This document shows, piece after piece, positions 52,618-61,444 of a DNA stretch of 64,000 nucleotides. The position numbers and the translations under genes are program-made. The notes beneath the pieces were generated by a model. It worked only from the letters and a program-made list of their open reading frames with translations. It did not search any database and had not been told where the DNA came from. This stretch comes from Algoriphagus lutimaris (lineage in GTDB: Bacteria; Bacteroidota; Bacteroidia; Cytophagales; Cyclobacteriaceae), in the NCBI RefSeq assembly GCF_017051705.1, contig NZ_JAFIDJ010000002.1:268384-332383 (forward strand). Reading direction: 5' to 3'. Position 1 is the stretch's first letter. Each line of letters starts with the position of its first letter.

Positions 52618-54504
52618 TTAAAGCAATTCCACACTTCTCTTTACAAATGCAGTCAAGTCTTTGCCTGTTAACAAGCCTTGAGAAAGTTTCGCCAAATCAA
52701 AGGCTTGCTTAGCCAATTTGGTTTTCTCTTCTTCTGTTTCTGCTTTTAAGACTTTATCTACCACTGGATGGTTTCCGTTGATCGCTACTTTGTAAGCATC
52801 GGGAAGCTGTCCGTAGAAGCCCATTCCTCCACCACCTGTAGCTGCCATGTCTTTCATTCTTCGCATAAACTCTTCCATGGTAATGGTTACAGGAAGTTCC
52901 TCTGGACTTAAACCTTCTACCTCTACTGAGTAAGTCTTGTTATTGATCGCCTTCTCAAAGATCTCCTTTACTTCTTTGCTCTGATCTTCAGTAAGCAAAT
53001 TAGAATAGGTATCTTCTTTTTGGATCAATTTCTCCACGACATCAGAGTCCACTCTCTTCAAAGAAGTCTTTTCCAATTTGGACTCTAAGTTTTGGATAAA
53101 GTGACTATCAATAGGTGAATCCATCACCAGTACATCATAATCCTTCTTATTGGCAGATTGGATAAAGCTATCTTGCTTTTCTACATCTGTAGCATACAAG
53201 ACGATGGTTTGCTCATTTTTATCTGTTTGGATAGGCTTTACTTTAGATTGGTATTCTTCTAAAGTAAAGTACTCACCCTTGGTATTTTTAAGCAAGGCAA
53301 AGTCTTTTCCTTTTTCATAGAACTTCTCTTCGGAAATCATTCCGTATTTCACGAACAAGCCGATATCATCCCACTTCTCCTCATAAGCTTTTCTGTCTTT
53401 CTTGAAAAGCTCAGCCAACTTGTCAGCCACTTTCTTAGTAATGTAAGAGTTGATCTTCTTCACATTTCCGTCGGCCTGCAAGAAGCTTCTAGACACGTTC
53501 AAAGGAATATCCGGAGAATCAATCACCCCATGAAGCAACATCAAGAATTCAGGAACGATATCCTTCACTTCGTCCGTAATGAATACCTGGCGAGAGAATA
53601 GCTTGATCTTATTTCTCTGAAGCTCAAATTCATTTTTAACTTTTGGGAAATAGAGCACTCCAGTCAAATTGAATGGGTAATCCACATTCAAATGAATCCA
53701 GAAAAGTGGATCCTCTGACATTGGATACAGCTCTTTGTAGAACTTCAGATAATCCTCGTCTGTCAAATCACTTGGAGACTTGGTCCAGATTGGCTCAGTA
53801 GTATTGATGATATTATCAACTTCAACTGATTTCCATTTCTTTTCTCCTTTGTCATCTACTCCATCTTCAACAGATTCGGTCTTAGTACCAAACTTAATCG
53901 GCACAGGAAGGAATTTCGCATATTTATCTAGGATACCTTGAAGCTTCCATTTATCCAGGAATTCTTCAGAATCCTTGTTGATATGAAGAATGACGTCTGT
54001 TCCCCGTTCTTTTCTTTTCCCTTTGGAAATTTCAAAAGAAGTTGAACCATCACAAGTCCATTTTGCGGCCTCAGCACCTTCTTGATAAGAAAGGGTGTTG
54101 ATCTCCACTTTATCAGCAACCATAAAAGCTGAGTAGAAACCTAAACCAAATTTACCGATGATCTCATTGGCATCTTTGGCATCTTTAAATTTCTCCACAA
54201 ACTCTTCTGCTCCAGAGAAGGCCACTTGGTTGATGTACTTTTTAATTTCCTCAGCGGTCATCCCTAGACCACGGTCAGAAATGGTAATGGTCTTTTTCTT
54301 TTCGTCAAACTTTACCTCCACGGTCGTGTCACCTAGTTCGCCTGAATACTGACCTAATGTCGCTAATCGTTTGATTTTTTGAGTTGCATCCACTGCATTC
54401 GATACGAGTTCACGAAGAAAAATCTCATTGTCAGAATAGAGAAACTTCTTGATTATTGGGAAAATATTCTCGGTATGAATCGAGATGGTGCCTTTTTCCT
54501 GCAT
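52618..54504 (-). CDS. htpG: Hsp90-type chaperone HtpG
   Basis: HtpG is the bacterial Hsp90, an ATP-dependent dimeric chaperone. The 628-residue product has ELVSNAVDATQKIKRLA, then ISDRGLGMTAEE, IGKFGLGFYSAFMVAD (ATP site) and the later SRSFLQADGNVKKI. Length matches the family. It is a single gene with its own terminator, divergent from ccmB. Confidence 0.97.
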   Translation of the reverse strand: MQEKGTISIHTENIFPIIKKFLYSDNEIFLRELVSNAVDATQKIKRLATLGQYSGELGDTTVEVKFDEKKKTITISDRGLGMTAEEIKKYINQVAFSGAEEFVEKFKDAKDANEIIGKFGLGFYSAFMVADKVEINTLSYQEGAEAAKWTCDGSTSFEISKGKRKERGTDVILHINKDSEEFLDKWKLQGILDKYAKFLPVPIKFGTKTESVEDGVDDKGEKKWKSVEVDNIINTTEPIWTKSPSDLTDEDYLKFYKELYPMSEDPLFWIHLNVDYPFNLTGVLYFPKVKNEFELQRNKIKLFSRQVFITDEVKDIVPEFLMLLHGVIDSPDIPLNVSRSFLQADGNVKKINSYITKKVADKLAELFKKDRKAYEEKWDDIGLFVKYGMISEEKFYEKGKDFALLKNTKGEYFTLEEYQSKVKPIQTDKNEQTIVLYATDVEKQDSFIQSANKKDYDVLVMDSPIDSHFIQNLESKLEKTSLKRVDSDVVEKLIQKEDTYSNLLTEDQSKEVKEIFEKAINNKTYSVEVEGLSPEELPVTITMEEFMRRMKDMAATGGGGMGFYGQLPDAYKVAINGNHPVVDKVLKAETEEEKTKLAKQAFDLAKLSQGLLTGKDLTAFVKRSVELL

Positions 54505-54667
54505 GGCTATAAATTTGTTAAGTTAAACACAATGTTTTTTGGGCTACGGATTGCAACAGTTGTTCCAGTTGAAAAAAAGTGACAAGATGACAGAAATTTA
54601 AATCAGAAATTTTAAGGTAGAAGCTTGAAAAATCTCCTCATATGTCTCCCGAATCTAACTTCTGACT

Positions 54668-54675
54668 TATCTTTG
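54668..54675 (+). promoter_or_regulatory. -7 box TATCTTTG, 4 nt before the ccmB ATG
   Basis: TATCTTTG ends 4 nt before ATG 54680, the same spacing as at 18799 and 30468, implying a leaderless transcript. Confidence 0.6.
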
Positions 54676-54679
54676 GCCG

Positions 54680-55345
54680 ATGTTAAAAGAAATCTCCATT
54701 TTAATCCAAAAAGAACTGACCCTTGAATGGCGCCAGAAATACGCGTTGAATGGAATTCTTTTATATGTAGTTTCTGCAGTTTTTATCACCTACCTCAGTG
54801 TTGGAGCAAAGCAAGGCAATATTTCATCTCCTACCTGGAATGCACTTTATTGGATTATCATTCTTTTTTCTGCGGTGAACGCAGTGGCCAAGAGTTTTGT
54901 ACAGGAACACCAAGGGAGGCAGCTTTATTATTACATGATCGCTTCACCTGAGTCCATCATTTTATCCAAAATCATCTACAATACCGGTTTGACTTTGGTA
55001 CTGGCCCTTTTGGGATATGGTGTTTTTTCTATTATTCTTGGAAATCCCGTTCTAGATCAGGGCTTGTTTCTTTTGAATTTGATATTAGGAGCCATGGGTT
55101 TTTCAGCCAGCTTGACCATGGTCAGTGGAATAGCTTCGAAAGCCGGGAATAATGCAACTTTAATGGCAATTCTGAGCTTTCCGGTCATTATTCCTATTCT
55201 GTTGATGGCGATCCGAATTTCAAAAAATGCCATGGACGGATTGGACTGGAGTGTCAGTGCAGATAAAATTATATCCCTTTTTGCCATCAATGCCATCGTG
55301 GCGGCAGCTGCCTATATTTTATTTCCTTATTTGTGGAGATCCTGA
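54680..55345 (+). CDS. ccmB: Heme exporter membrane protein CcmB
   Basis: CcmB is the membrane subunit that, with the ATPase CcmA and with CcmC and CcmD, hands heme to CcmE for cytochrome c maturation. The 221-residue product has six membrane helices; it begins LIQKELTLEWRQKYALNGIL and carries the family EHQGRQLYYYMIASPE. ccmA is not adjacent and is not in this window. Confidence 0.9.
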   Translation: MLKEISILIQKELTLEWRQKYALNGILLYVVSAVFITYLSVGAKQGNISSPTWNALYWIIILFSAVNAVAKSFVQEHQGRQLYYYMIASPESIILSKIIYNTGLTLVLALLGYGVFSIILGNPVLDQGLFLLNLILGAMGFSASLTMVSGIASKAGNNATLMAILSFPVIIPILLMAIRISKNAMDGLDWSVSADKIISLFAINAIVAAAAYILFPYLWRS

Positions 55346-55523
55346 TCAAAGAGATCTACAAATAGATTATCTGAAATTCATCCAAAAAGTTTAAGTCAAG
55401 CTTAGGGACTAATTTCCTTTATAGGTTTTACTAAATGATCCCCCATTTCAAAAGACTTTAGAAAAAGCAGCGAAATCAGGAACTTATGACTTATTTTTGC
55501 GCTTGAATTAGCAAAAATACCCT

Positions 55524-56198
55524 ATGCGCCAAAGTTGGTGGAAAATCCTTACCATCGCCCTGCTGCTGTATACCTTGATTGCAGGTTTGCTGATGGATGT
55601 ACCACGTCTCCCGATTCTAAACGAAACGATCAGAGCACTGCATTTCCATGTGACCATGTGGTTTGGAATGATCTTGATGCTGGTAGTTTCCGTATTCTAC
55701 AGTATCAAATACCTCCGAACCAATGACATCAAGAATGATGACATGGCAATTGAATTTGCAGGAGCGGCCATTTTATTCGGAGTATTAGGAATCGTGACCG
55801 GCATGCTTTGGGCCAAATTTACTTGGGGAGATTATTGGAGTGGAGATCCAAAACAAAATGCAGCAGCCATTGGTATCCTGATGTATTTTGCCTATTTGAT
55901 TTTGCGTAATTCACTGACTGACACTCAACAAAGAGCTAGGATAGGTGCCATTTACAACATCTTTGCTTTTGCTGCATTTATTCCTCTAATATTTGTACTT
56001 CCAAGGTTGACAGATAGCCTTCACCCGGGCAATGGTGGAAACCCAGGATTTAATGCATATGACCTAGACTCTAAACTTCGAATGGTTTTTTATCCGGCTA
56101 TCATAGGTTGGACACTTTTAGGCAGCTGGATCGCAACTGTTCGTGTGAGAATGCGTAGGGTGGAAAGGATACTTGAAGACCGAATGATTAATTCCTGA
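55524..56198 (+). CDS. ccmC: Heme handling protein CcmC
   Basis: CcmC presents heme to CcmE. The 224-residue, six-helix product has the tryptophan-rich loop TWGDYWSGDPKQN (the WWD-like region) and nearby His residues that bind heme in the family (HFHVTMWF near the start). Length is shorter than the enteric protein, typical for the group. The ccmD-like gene follows 3 bp after the stop. Confidence 0.88.
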   Translation: MRQSWWKILTIALLLYTLIAGLLMDVPRLPILNETIRALHFHVTMWFGMILMLVVSVFYSIKYLRTNDIKNDDMAIEFAGAAILFGVLGIVTGMLWAKFTWGDYWSGDPKQNAAAIGILMYFAYLILRNSLTDTQQRARIGAIYNIFAFAAFIPLIFVLPRLTDSLHPGNGGNPGFNAYDLDSKLRMVFYPAIIGWTLLGSWIATVRVRMRRVERILEDRMINS

Positions 56199-56201
56199 TC
56201 G

Positions 56202-56444
56202 ATGAAAAAATTACTGATTATAGCTTTTATGATTTTCTCATTTGGTGCAATGGCCCAAGAGAAGATTCCCGTTACTGAATCTGACTATTCTAACAACACT
56301 GTTGAAATGGCTGATTCCATGAGAGCAGATGGAAAAATTTATGTGTTGGTAGGTATAATTGTCTTGATATTCGCTGGAATCACTATCTACTTGATCAGCA
56401 CAGATCGAAAGATCAGCAGACTAGAAAAAAATATTCAATCCTAA
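56202..56444 (+). CDS. CcmD-like small membrane protein
   Basis: The 80-residue protein has an N-terminal signal-like helix (MKKLLIIAFMIFSFGAMAQ) and one further membrane helix (about 46-65), then a short charged tail with RKISRLEKNIQS. Position between ccmC and ccmE and size suggest the CcmD role (a helper for CcmC and CcmE). Sequence alone would not prove it. Confidence 0.65.
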   Translation: MKKLLIIAFMIFSFGAMAQEKIPVTESDYSNNTVEMADSMRADGKIYVLVGIIVLIFAGITIYLISTDRKISRLEKNIQS

Positions 56445-56456
56445 CATTCAGAAAAC

Positions 56457-56873
56457 ATGAAAAAGGGACATTTAATAGGAATTGGGATTATTGCCATTGC
56501 CATTGTCATCATTATGACCTCCATCGGCGATGCCAGTAGTTATGAAAGTTTCAATACTGCTTTGGAAATGAAGCATGATGGAAATGACAAACCGATTCAC
56601 GTAGTAGGACAATTGAAGAAAGACCAAACAGGAGCTGTTACGGGCTTGAATGTTAGAGAAGACAAAACCTCATTTACCTTTGTATTAGTCGATAATGACG
56701 GCACTGAACAGGAAGTTTTTTACAACGAGCCTGTCCCTGCAGATTTCACCCGATCTGAATCCGTGGTTGTAATCGGACAATACAAAACAGATGATATTTT
56801 CATCGCAGATAAGATCCTGATGAAATGCCCATCTAAATATCAGGAAACAGATGTACAGGCTGCGGGAATGTGA
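56457..56873 (+). CDS. ccmE: Heme chaperone CcmE with CxxxY motif
   Basis: CcmE carries heme covalently from CcmC to CcmF. The 138-residue product has one N-terminal membrane helix (about 5-22) and an OB-fold beta barrel (VVGQLKKDQTGAV, then FTFVLVDNDGTEQEVFYNEP). The usual heme-binding HxxxY at the C-terminal end reads C124-P-S-K-Y128. A CxxxY form of CcmE is known from Desulfovibrio and archaea and needs a somewhat different maturation route. No other His is near that position. Confidence 0.9.
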   Translation: MKKGHLIGIGIIAIAIVIIMTSIGDASSYESFNTALEMKHDGNDKPIHVVGQLKKDQTGAVTGLNVREDKTSFTFVLVDNDGTEQEVFYNEPVPADFTRSESVVVIGQYKTDDIFIADKILMKCPSKYQETDVQAAGM

Positions 56874-56898
56874 GAAGTGTAGATAGAATAAAAACCCC

Positions 56899-59418
56899 AT
56901 GATCAATACCTTTATCGGAAATCTTGGCCACATGATGACCATCGTGGCCTTTGTCAGTGCATTGGTTACGGCCTATGCTTACATCCAATATTTCCGTGCA
57001 AACGAACTAGAAAAAGCAAGCTGGAGGAAATTCAGTAGAATCAGTTTTTTAATCCATGGCGTATCAGCCACGTTGATTGCGGTTTCACTTTTTGAAATCA
57101 TTTACAATCACCGGTTTGAATATTTCTACGCATATTCGCACAGTTCAAAAGCCCTACCAGTCCATTACATGATCTCCAGTTTCTGGGAAGGTCAAGAAGG
57201 AGCGTTTATCCTTTGGATCTTCTGGAATGTGATACTGGGGGCTGTGTTAATAAAAACCAATAAATTCTGGGAAGCGCCTGTTATGGTTGTGTTTGCATTG
57301 GTACAGGCATTTTTGGTATCCATGATTTTAGGAGTGGTCATTGGGGACTTGAAAATAGGAAGTTCGCCCTTCATTCTGCTTCGGGATGCTACTCAAGCAC
57401 CTATTTTCCAAGTAAACCCAGACTTCGTACCGGAAGACGGAACTGGACTCAACCCATTACTTCAAAATATTTGGATGGTCATCCATCCACCCACCCTTTT
57501 CCTAGGGTATGCTTCTACCCTTGTCCCATTCGCTTTTTTGATGGGAGGATTAGTGATGAAAAGATACTCAGAGTGGATTCGTCCAGCATTACCTTGGGCT
57601 ATTTTCTCTGCCATGATCCTAGGAATGGGAATCATAATGGGGGCCTATTGGGCTTATGTGACGCTTAACTTTGGAGGGTACTGGAACTGGGATCCAGTAG
57701 AAAACGCTGTGTATGTGCCTTGGCTAATCTTAGTGGCTGCCATTCACACTATGATCACTTTCAAGAAAAGTGCTACTGCTCTGAAAACTTCCATCATATT
57801 GGTGATATCGACCTTCATCCTGGTATTGTATGCCACTTTCTTGGTAAGGTCAGGCGTATTGGGAGATGCTTCGGTACACTCCTTTACCGACCTAGGATTA
57901 TCAGGTCAGTTGTTAATCTACATGCTGTTCTTTTTGGTAGTAGCCATAGTACTTTCTGTCAGAGCCTGGAAACATATCCCAAGTTCAGAAAAAGAAGCTT
58001 CCGTATACTCCCGGGAATTCTGGGTTTTCATTGGTGCAACTACTTTAGCTTTAATGGCATTCCAAGTGATTTTACCTACATCTATTCCTGTTTGGAATAC
58101 CTTGGTAGAAAGCTTTGGTGGAATCTCCAATATGGCGCCTCCTGCTGATCAAATTGAATTCTACACGAAGTTTCAATTATGGTTTGCAGTAGCTTTGTCC
58201 CTTTTGACTGCAGTAGGACAATTCTTCTGGTGGCAAAAAATGGACAAGCAGAAGTTGAAAGAAACATTGGTGACGCCTTATATCGTTTCCGTGTTGATTT
58301 CTGCTGTGATCATAGTATTGGCCAAAGTTTACGACTGGAAATACATCATTATTATTCTGGCAGGAACCTTTACCATTGTGGCCAACTCTGTGATTTTGGC
58401 AAAGATTCTCAAGAAATCTACTTTCAAATTAGCAGGTGGATCTCTAGCACATATTGGCTTAGGAATGGTTTTGATTGGAATCATGTTTAGCTCCGGTTAC
58501 TCAGATGTTATCTCCATCAACATGTCAGGGCTAACTTATAGCAATAGCTGGGAAGATGAATTGAACAAGGAACATGTTTTGCTTTGGATCAATAAACCTA
58601 CTCAGATGAAAGACTATACGGTCACGTATAGAGGCCGACAAAAGAAAGTAGTGGGAGTTCCTGAATACGTTCCTGCAAAAATCCTGGAAACTACCGGTTT
58701 GGTAAACAAATCCGTAGCATTGGAATCCTATAAGGACTATTTCCAAAAAGGGGATACGGTTAATTTGGTGTTGGAAGAAAATGATTATTTCAAAATCGAC
58801 TATTACCAAAACAATACGCTACAATTTTCCTTGAACCCTATGTCTCAATTCAATGCGGGCATGGGAGGTTTGATCTCTTCTCCGGATTCTAAGATTTATT
58901 TCGACAAGGATCTTTATACCTATGTAGCCGCTATGAATGACTACGAAGACCCTGACTGGAAAGAGGATGAAATCTATGAAGTAGCTCCTGGAGAGCAGTT
59001 CCATGTAGCTGATTTCGTTACCTATTTTGATGGTGCGGAGGTATTGCAGGAACTAGAAGACTATGTCTTACAAGAAGGAGATGTAGCTGTGAAAGCCAAG
59101 CTTAGAATATTGGATTACGATGTAGAAAAAGTATTGGAACCCACCTTTATCATCAGAAATAGCCAAGTCGGTAAAATCCCATTAGTTGATTCTGAATTAG
59201 GAATTAAAATTTCTTTGGAAAACATTCTTCCAGAGGAGAATAAATTCGTCTTCAAGGTCAATCAATACCAGAAAGATTATGTGGTCATGAAAGCCATTGT
59301 TAAACCTTATATCAATGTGTTGTGGATGGGTACCATCATTATGTTGACAGGTTTTACCGTAGCCATTTTTAGAAGATTTGATGAATTCAAGAAAATGAGA
59401 GATAAAGGCTTGGAATAG
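56899..59418 (+). CDS. ccmF: Cytochrome c heme lyase CcmF
   Basis: CcmF joins heme to the apocytochrome in the periplasm. The 839-residue product has about fourteen membrane helices and the tryptophan-rich motif GGYWNWDPVENA (W262, W264, D265) with nearby conserved His (IHPPTLFLGYAS). A large periplasmic C-terminal domain (about 540-810) follows before the last helix. It is longer than enteric CcmF (about 650), as in other Bacteroidota. It ends the ccm run. Confidence 0.93.
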   Translation: MINTFIGNLGHMMTIVAFVSALVTAYAYIQYFRANELEKASWRKFSRISFLIHGVSATLIAVSLFEIIYNHRFEYFYAYSHSSKALPVHYMISSFWEGQEGAFILWIFWNVILGAVLIKTNKFWEAPVMVVFALVQAFLVSMILGVVIGDLKIGSSPFILLRDATQAPIFQVNPDFVPEDGTGLNPLLQNIWMVIHPPTLFLGYASTLVPFAFLMGGLVMKRYSEWIRPALPWAIFSAMILGMGIIMGAYWAYVTLNFGGYWNWDPVENAVYVPWLILVAAIHTMITFKKSATALKTSIILVISTFILVLYATFLVRSGVLGDASVHSFTDLGLSGQLLIYMLFFLVVAIVLSVRAWKHIPSSEKEASVYSREFWVFIGATTLALMAFQVILPTSIPVWNTLVESFGGISNMAPPADQIEFYTKFQLWFAVALSLLTAVGQFFWWQKMDKQKLKETLVTPYIVSVLISAVIIVLAKVYDWKYIIIILAGTFTIVANSVILAKILKKSTFKLAGGSLAHIGLGMVLIGIMFSSGYSDVISINMSGLTYSNSWEDELNKEHVLLWINKPTQMKDYTVTYRGRQKKVVGVPEYVPAKILETTGLVNKSVALESYKDYFQKGDTVNLVLEENDYFKIDYYQNNTLQFSLNPMSQFNAGMGGLISSPDSKIYFDKDLYTYVAAMNDYEDPDWKEDEIYEVAPGEQFHVADFVTYFDGAEVLQELEDYVLQEGDVAVKAKLRILDYDVEKVLEPTFIIRNSQVGKIPLVDSELGIKISLENILPEENKFVFKVNQYQKDYVVMKAIVKPYINVLWMGTIIMLTGFTVAIFRRFDEFKKMRDKGLE

Positions 59419-59441
59419 CCTTAACATAAATACTTACAAAA

Positions 59442-59471
59442 AGAAAAGCCCGAATAAAATCGGGCTTTTCT
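59442..59471. terminator. Bidirectional terminator
   Basis: AGAAAAGCCCGA (59442-59453) and TCGGGCTTTTCT (59460-59471) pair perfectly. It serves the convergent ccmF and pheS genes. Confidence 0.9.
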
Positions 59472-59494
59472 GCTATCTAACATATCCTTTACAC

Positions 59495-60523
59495 TTAAAG
59501 CAAAGGGGTAAATTGTTTCAGGAATCTGACATCGTTTTCTGTGAATAAACGAAGGTCTTTGATTTGATATTTCAACATCGCAATTCGCTCAATTCCCATA
59601 CCAAAAGCAAAGCCTGTGTATTTCTTCGAGTCGATTCCACAGTTTTCCAACACATTCGGGTCTACCATTCCAGAACCTCCAATTTCAACCCAGCCAGTTC
59701 CTTTACAAACATTACAACCAGATCCTCCACAGATCAAACAAGTAATGTCAATCTCTGCACTAGGCTCCGTAAAAGGGAAATAAGAAGGTCTGAAACGTAC
59801 TTTAGTGCCTTTACCAAACATCTCTTTAGCGAAGTGGTATACGGTGTTTTTCAAGTCAGCAAAGCCCACGTTTTCATCCACATAAAGCCCTTCTACTTGA
59901 TGAAAGATACAATGTGCTCTTGCTGAAATTGCTTCATTTCTATACACTCTTCCAGGGGAAAGAGTTCTGATAGGCGGCTGTTGGTTTTCCATTACTCGCA
60001 CCTGCACAGAAGAAGTATGAGTTCTGAGCGCGATGTCTGGATTTTTCTCTATAAAGAAAGTATCCTGCATTTCACGTGCGGGGTGATTTTCAGGGAAATT
60101 CAAGGCTGTGAAATTATGCCAATCATCCTCAATCTCTGGTCCTTCTGAAAGGTTGAAACCTATCCTTTCAAAAATTTCAATAATTCGCTGTCTGGTAGCA
60201 GTAAGAGGATGAATTCCTCCCAAACCTTGATTGGAAGGAGGCAATGTCAAATCAATATCCGCAGATTTAGACTTTTTATTTGCTTCGCTTACCTTTTCGA
60301 TTAGCTCCTTAAACTTAGCTTCAGCTAGTTGCTTTACTCCATTGACCAATTGTCCGTAAGCACGCTTTTCTTCATTAGGAACCTTTCCCATACCTGCAAA
60401 AAGCTCTCCCACCACAGACTTCTTGGAGATATACTCCATTCTGTAGGCTTCCAACTCCTCTGGTGTATTCGCATCAGCCGCTGAAATGGCTGCTTTGATC
60501 GCTTCAATTTTTTCCTGATACAT
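59495..60523 (-). CDS. pheS: Phenylalanyl-tRNA synthetase alpha subunit
   Basis: PheS is the catalytic subunit that charges tRNA-Phe. The 342-residue class II product has an N-terminal coiled coil (about 1-85), the motif GFNLSEGPEIEDDWHNF, LRTHTSSVQVRVME (motif 2 region), and GFAFGMGIERIAML (motif 3). ATG 60523 (MYQEKIEAIK) is chosen over an in-frame TTG at 60541. A full consensus promoter stands upstream. pheT is not in the window. Confidence 0.95.
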   Translation of the reverse strand: MYQEKIEAIKAAISAADANTPEELEAYRMEYISKKSVVGELFAGMGKVPNEEKRAYGQLVNGVKQLAEAKFKELIEKVSEANKKSKSADIDLTLPPSNQGLGGIHPLTATRQRIIEIFERIGFNLSEGPEIEDDWHNFTALNFPENHPAREMQDTFFIEKNPDIALRTHTSSVQVRVMENQQPPIRTLSPGRVYRNEAISARAHCIFHQVEGLYVDENVGFADLKNTVYHFAKEMFGKGTKVRFRPSYFPFTEPSAEIDITCLICGGSGCNVCKGTGWVEIGGSGMVDPNVLENCGIDSKKYTGFAFGMGIERIAMLKYQIKDLRLFTENDVRFLKQFTPLL

Positions 60524-60545
60524 GCTTTGCAATTTTATCAAGCCA

Positions 60546-60578
60546 CAAAGCTAAGAGTTTTAGGATTTTTTGGACAAA
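60546..60578 (-). promoter_or_regulatory. Consensus promoter of pheS
   Basis: On the minus strand TTTG (60575-60578) and TAGCTTTG (60546-60553) are 21 nt apart, a full match to the Bacteroidota consensus. The box ends 22 nt before ATG 60523. Confidence 0.75.
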
Positions 60579-60721
60579 AAATCAGGAGGGATTGCATGCA
60601 TTTCATGATAGTCGGGGCAAGATTCTAAAAATAGTTTGAATCTCTTGCGATCCAGTTGACATAGCTACCGCGTATTTCCATTCAAATACAAATACTAAGA
60701 ATCATCAAAATTTAAAAAATC

Positions 60722-61288
60722 ATGGACATTCAAAAATTCTTCAAATTGGCTTTTGCTGCCTTTATTTTTCTATATGCAAACTCAGCTTTTGCTCAAATGG
60801 AAAAAACAGTCCTAGTCGGAGGAGCAGAAATGTATCCCTCTAAAAGCATTGTAGAAAATGCCACCAACTCCATGGATCATACCACCTTGGTAGCAGCTGT
60901 AAAAGCCGCTGGTTTGGTAGAAACTTTACAAGGAGCTGGTCCCTTTACGGTATTTGCGCCAGACAACATGGCTTTCGAAAAATTACCAGCAGGTACTATT
61001 GAAACCTTACTAAAACCTGAAAATAAAGCTCAGCTTCAAGCTGTATTGACTTATCACATAGTAGCAGGTAAAATGGGATCAAAAGATATCACAGAAGCGA
61101 TCAAAAAAGGAAATGGAAAAGCAGAATTCACCACAATTCAAGGAGGCAAATTAACCGCATGGATGAAGGGAAAAGACCTGTACATCACCGATGAAACCGG
61201 AGGCCAATCAAAAGTAACCATCGCAGACGTGTGGCAGAATAATGGCGTCATTCACTCTGTAGATGCGGTAGTACTTCCGAAAATGTAA
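60722..61288 (+). CDS. Secreted fasciclin-domain protein
   Basis: The 188-residue protein has a signal peptide (about 1-24, LYANSAFAQ) and one fasciclin (FAS1) domain: DHTTLVAAVKAAGLVETLQG, then GPFTVFAPDNMAFEKLP, LTYHIVAGKM and the final NGVIHSVDAVVLP. Such proteins are adhesion or matrix proteins. It is a single gene with a terminator, convergent with the TonB receptor. Confidence 0.93.
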   Translation: MDIQKFFKLAFAAFIFLYANSAFAQMEKTVLVGGAEMYPSKSIVENATNSMDHTTLVAAVKAAGLVETLQGAGPFTVFAPDNMAFEKLPAGTIETLLKPENKAQLQAVLTYHIVAGKMGSKDITEAIKKGNGKAEFTTIQGGKLTAWMKGKDLYITDETGGQSKVTIADVWQNNGVIHSVDAVVLPKM

Positions 61289-61310
61289 CAGATATAGTTT
61301 ACTTAATAAA

Positions 61311-61344
61311 AAAACCGACTCCATTCCTTGAGTCGGTTTTTTTA
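61311..61344 (+). terminator. Terminator after the fasciclin gene
   Basis: AAAACCGACTC (61311-61321) and GAGTCGGTTTT (61330-61340) pair around CATTCCTT, with a T run following. Confidence 0.85.
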
Positions 61345-61444
61345 ATACAGATCCTTCAGGAATTTGAGAAAAAGCAATTCTAAGATCTTAATCTGTAGCC
61401 TATTCTTTGATGGAAATCTTAACTCAAAATTCGAAATTCACATA

